DNA of 52,071 nt from Acidimicrobiia bacterium (GTDB lineage Bacteria > Actinomycetota > Acidimicrobiia > Acidimicrobiales > Acidimicrobilacustridaceae). Positions 50,645-52,071 of this stretch are shown one piece after another; positions within the stretch are counted from its first letter, which is position 1, and every line of letters begins with the position of its first letter. The translations under genes and the position numbers were made by a program. The stretch lies in the NCBI GenBank assembly GCA_020832495.1, contig JAFIEP010000057.1, forward strand, positions 1-52,071, read 5' to 3'. The notes under the pieces are model-generated. The model ran no database searches and was not told the origin of the DNA. It saw only the letters and a list, made by a program, of their open reading frames with translations.

Positions 50645-51471
50645 CCATCTCGGTGACCATCCTCGGCACCGGCAACCCGTTGCCCGACCCGGCGCGGGCG
50701 GGCGCGGCAACCCTGGTGCAGGCAGGGGAGAGCCGTCTGCTGGTGGACGCAGGGCGGGCGGTGACCATGCGCCTCGCTGCTGCGGGTGTGCTCCCGCCGA
50801 TGCTCGATGCGGTGTTGTTGACCCATCTGCACAGCGACCACATCTGTGACCTCAACGACGTGATCACCACCCAGTGGATCATGTCGTTCGAACCCACTCC
50901 GCTGCGCATCTACGGCCCCCCCGGTACGGCAGCCATGGTGGAGGCGCTGTTGGCAATGTTGGCGCTCGACGTGCGGTACCGCATTGACCATCACGGTGAC
51001 CTCACCTGGGAGCCGATGGTGGAGGTACACGAACTCGACGCACCTACGGAGCTGACCATCGGCGACGCCACCGTGGCGGTGCGGTCCACCGACCATCGCC
51101 CGGTAGAGCCGTCGGTGGGCTTCCGCATCGGCCACGACGACGCCGTGGTGGCCATCGCCGGCGACACGATCCCTTGCGTCGGGTTGGACGAGTTGTGCGC
51201 CGGGGCCGACGTCTACGTGCAGACCGTGCTGCGCTCCGATCTGGTCACCCAGGTGCCCAGCGAGCGCTTCCAGGACATCCTCGATTACCACTCGACGGTG
51301 GAGCAGGCGGCCGAGACCGCCCAGCGCGCCGGGGTAAGCACAATGGTGTGCACCCACTACGTGCCGGGTAAGGCGCCGGGCGACGACGAGGGCTGGCGCT
51401 CGCTGGCCGCCGCGCACTTCGACGGTGACATCGTGCTGGCCGAAGACCTCACCGTGGTGACCTGCGGCTGA
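50641..51471 (+). CDS. metallo-beta-lactamase-fold hydrolase (RNase Z/arylsulfatase-like)
   Basis: A 276-residue protein with the MBL zinc motif THLHSDH (H62, H64, D66, H67), a further Asp in AIAGDT and a His in VCTHYVPG. The opening TILGTGNPLPDPARAG is like the RNase Z/AtsA arylsulfatase group and other small-molecule hydrolases. It has no tRNA-binding exosite arm that I can see, so a metabolic hydrolase is more likely than RNase Z. It is the last gene of the operon and starts in the ATGA overlap with the sulfatase fusion. Confidence 0.87.
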   Translation: MTISVTILGTGNPLPDPARAGAATLVQAGESRLLVDAGRAVTMRLAAAGVLPPMLDAVLLTHLHSDHICDLNDVITTQWIMSFEPTPLRIYGPPGTAAMVEALLAMLALDVRYRIDHHGDLTWEPMVEVHELDAPTELTIGDATVAVRSTDHRPVEPSVGFRIGHDDAVVAIAGDTIPCVGLDELCAGADVYVQTVLRSDLVTQVPSERFQDILDYHSTVEQAAETAQRAGVSTMVCTHYVPGKAPGDDEGWRSLAAAHFDGDIVLAEDLTVVTCG

Positions 51472-51477
51472 GGGTGC

Positions 51478-51681
51478 TCAGACGCTCCAGGCCTCGGCGT
51501 CGGTCCAGAAGTCGTCGACCTCCTCCGGCGTCTGCTCGTACGCAGCCCGGTCGTTCCGCTGGAGCACGGCGCGGACTGCGGCGGCAACGCCGTCACGCGC
51601 CGCGGCGGAGATGTTCACACCGAGCCGACGGGCTTGCGCCGCGAGTGAATCGTCGAGCGTGAAGGTGATGTGCACGGGCAC
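51478..51681 (-). CDS. CcdA-like antitoxin without adjacent toxin
   Basis: A 67-residue protein. A short beta strand (HITFTLDDSL) is followed by ARRLGVNISAAARDGVAAAV, the ribbon-helix-helix style of CcdA antitoxins. A disordered acidic C-terminus ends EVDDFWTDAEAW, which in CcdA binds the toxin. The start is GTG 51681 on the basis of a TAGCGT box eight bases upstream. GTG 51675 is an alternative. The next gene on the same strand would begin inside the MBL gene, so no CcdB toxin follows. It may act as a free regulator or have an unlinked partner. Confidence 0.75.
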   Translation of the reverse strand: MPVHITFTLDDSLAAQARRLGVNISAAARDGVAAAVRAVLQRNDRAAYEQTPEEVDDFWTDAEAWSV

Positions 51682-51689
51682 AGCAGTAC

Positions 51690-51695
51690 ACGCTA
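51690..51695 (-). promoter_or_regulatory. -10 box, leaderless, for the CcdA-like gene
   Basis: Minus-strand TAGCGT, eight bases, then GTG 51681. Confidence 0.45.
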
Positions 51696-51750
51696 GTGAC
51701 CGCCACTGGCACATCGCTGCAGGCACATGTGCACAGCGCACCAGGGCGCG

Positions 51751-52071
51751 CTACGAGGTGTTGTCGGGGGGTCGGGAGCGCGGTGTGGGTGTGGGTTCGA
51801 GCCATGCGCTGAGGATGGCGTCGGCGCCGTAGCGGTCGAGGCGGTCGCCGGAGGGGATCCAGCGGGTGGCGGGTTGTGGGTGGTCGCCGAGGTGGATGTC
51901 TGTGGCGGGTCGGTGGCCGGTGGTTTCGATGATGGTGCCGTTGGGGGCGCGGAAGCGGATCTGGTGGGTGTTGGGGTCGAGTTCGTGTTTCCAGCCGGGG
52001 TGGCGGATGAGGGTGTGGTGTTCGTCGCACAACCACACGAGGTTCCACAGTGCGGTGGGGCCGTTGTCTTT
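51751..52071 (-). CDS. C-terminus of a DUF222/13E12-type HNH endonuclease-like protein (5' end outside window)
   Basis: A 106-codon open frame that runs off the window edge. The segment beginning NGPTALWNLVWLCDEHH is the HNH-type core seen at the end of DUF222 (REP13E12) proteins: Asn, a hydrophobic strand, then C-x-x-HH and a later H. After it come an RFRAPNGTIIETTG strand pair and a Pro-rich end. These proteins form large multicopy families in actinobacteria and have been linked to mobile or prophage integration sites. The catalytic state of this copy cannot be judged without the N-terminus. Confidence 0.8.
   Translation of the reverse strand, partial: KDNGPTALWNLVWLCDEHHTLIRHPGWKHELDPNTHQIRFRAPNGTIIETTGHRPATDIHLGDHPQPATRWIPSGDRLDRYGADAILSAWLEPTPTPRSRPPDNTS

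Noticed and set aside
50641-51471. RNase Z (tRNA 3' processing enzyme)
   Set aside because: The zinc motif fits, but no exosite arm is visible and the gene is locked into a catabolic-looking operon, so a small-molecule hydrolase is more likely.

Overview
The window is about 52 kb of a GC-rich, gene-dense bacterial chromosome, most likely from an actinobacterium. Its backbone follows the order known from Mycobacterium tuberculosis Rv1694 to Rv1713: tlyA, nadK, recN, pyrG, a Nudix hydrolase, xerD, then scpA, scpB, rluB, cmk and der. The DUF512 radical-SAM protein, the AroH-type chorismate mutase and the many leaderless TANNNT promoters suggest a deep actinobacterial lineage such as Acidimicrobiia. 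That class assignment is inference. No rRNA gene, CRISPR array or insertion sequence was seen, and no gene-free stretch exceeds about 215 bases.

Region 1 (1-28.9 kb) is mostly housekeeping. A radical-SAM/SPASM gene and a Tat-type lipoprotein esterase come first. Then come a phasin-like protein, tlyA (with a catalytic Asp replaced by Ala), nadK, recN, pyrG, Nudix and xerD. At 9.4-15.4 kb the conserved order is interrupted by a TraR/DksA-like protein, an HD-domain protein, an SLH plus RCC1 surface protein, a diguanylate cyclase, a membrane protein and trpS. The backbone resumes with scpA-scpB-rluB, then aroH-tyrA-aroA (tyrosine and shikimate pathway), cmk, an acyltransferase, ispH, DUF512 and der. 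A SpoIIE-type phosphatase, an acyl-CoA carboxylase beta subunit, a small zinc-ribbon membrane protein and tRNA-Pro(GGG) with a terminator follow.

Region 2 (29-45.9 kb) is a cell-envelope glycan locus. It holds a short-chain polyprenyl diphosphate synthase, a GT-C membrane glycosyltransferase, a GT2 enzyme, a Wzm/Wzt-type exporter and two paralogous methyltransferases. It also has an unrecognised protein with phage-tail-fibre-like features, and a tightly coupled minus-strand operon of four glycosyltransferase-like genes. The last gene of that operon is a GT2 domain fused in frame to a UbiA-type prenyltransferase. Together these could make a lipid-linked glycan, modify it, export it and display it.

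Region 3 (45.9-51.5 kb) is the most unusual part. A TetR-family gene diverges from a four-gene operon in which every junction is a 4-base ATGA overlap. The genes are a complete subfamily-I haloalkane dehalogenase, an SRPBCC protein, an 879-residue fusion of an FGly-type sulfatase with a DJ-1/PfpI domain, and a metallo-beta-lactamase-fold hydrolase. The divergent intergenic region is AT-rich and holds a perfect inverted repeat, TATTGACA-N7-TGTCAATA. This looks like a regulated catabolic unit for a halogenated and/or sulfated compound. The substrate is unknown.

The window ends with a CcdA-like antitoxin that has no toxin beside it, and the C-terminus of a DUF222/13E12-type HNH protein cut by the window edge.
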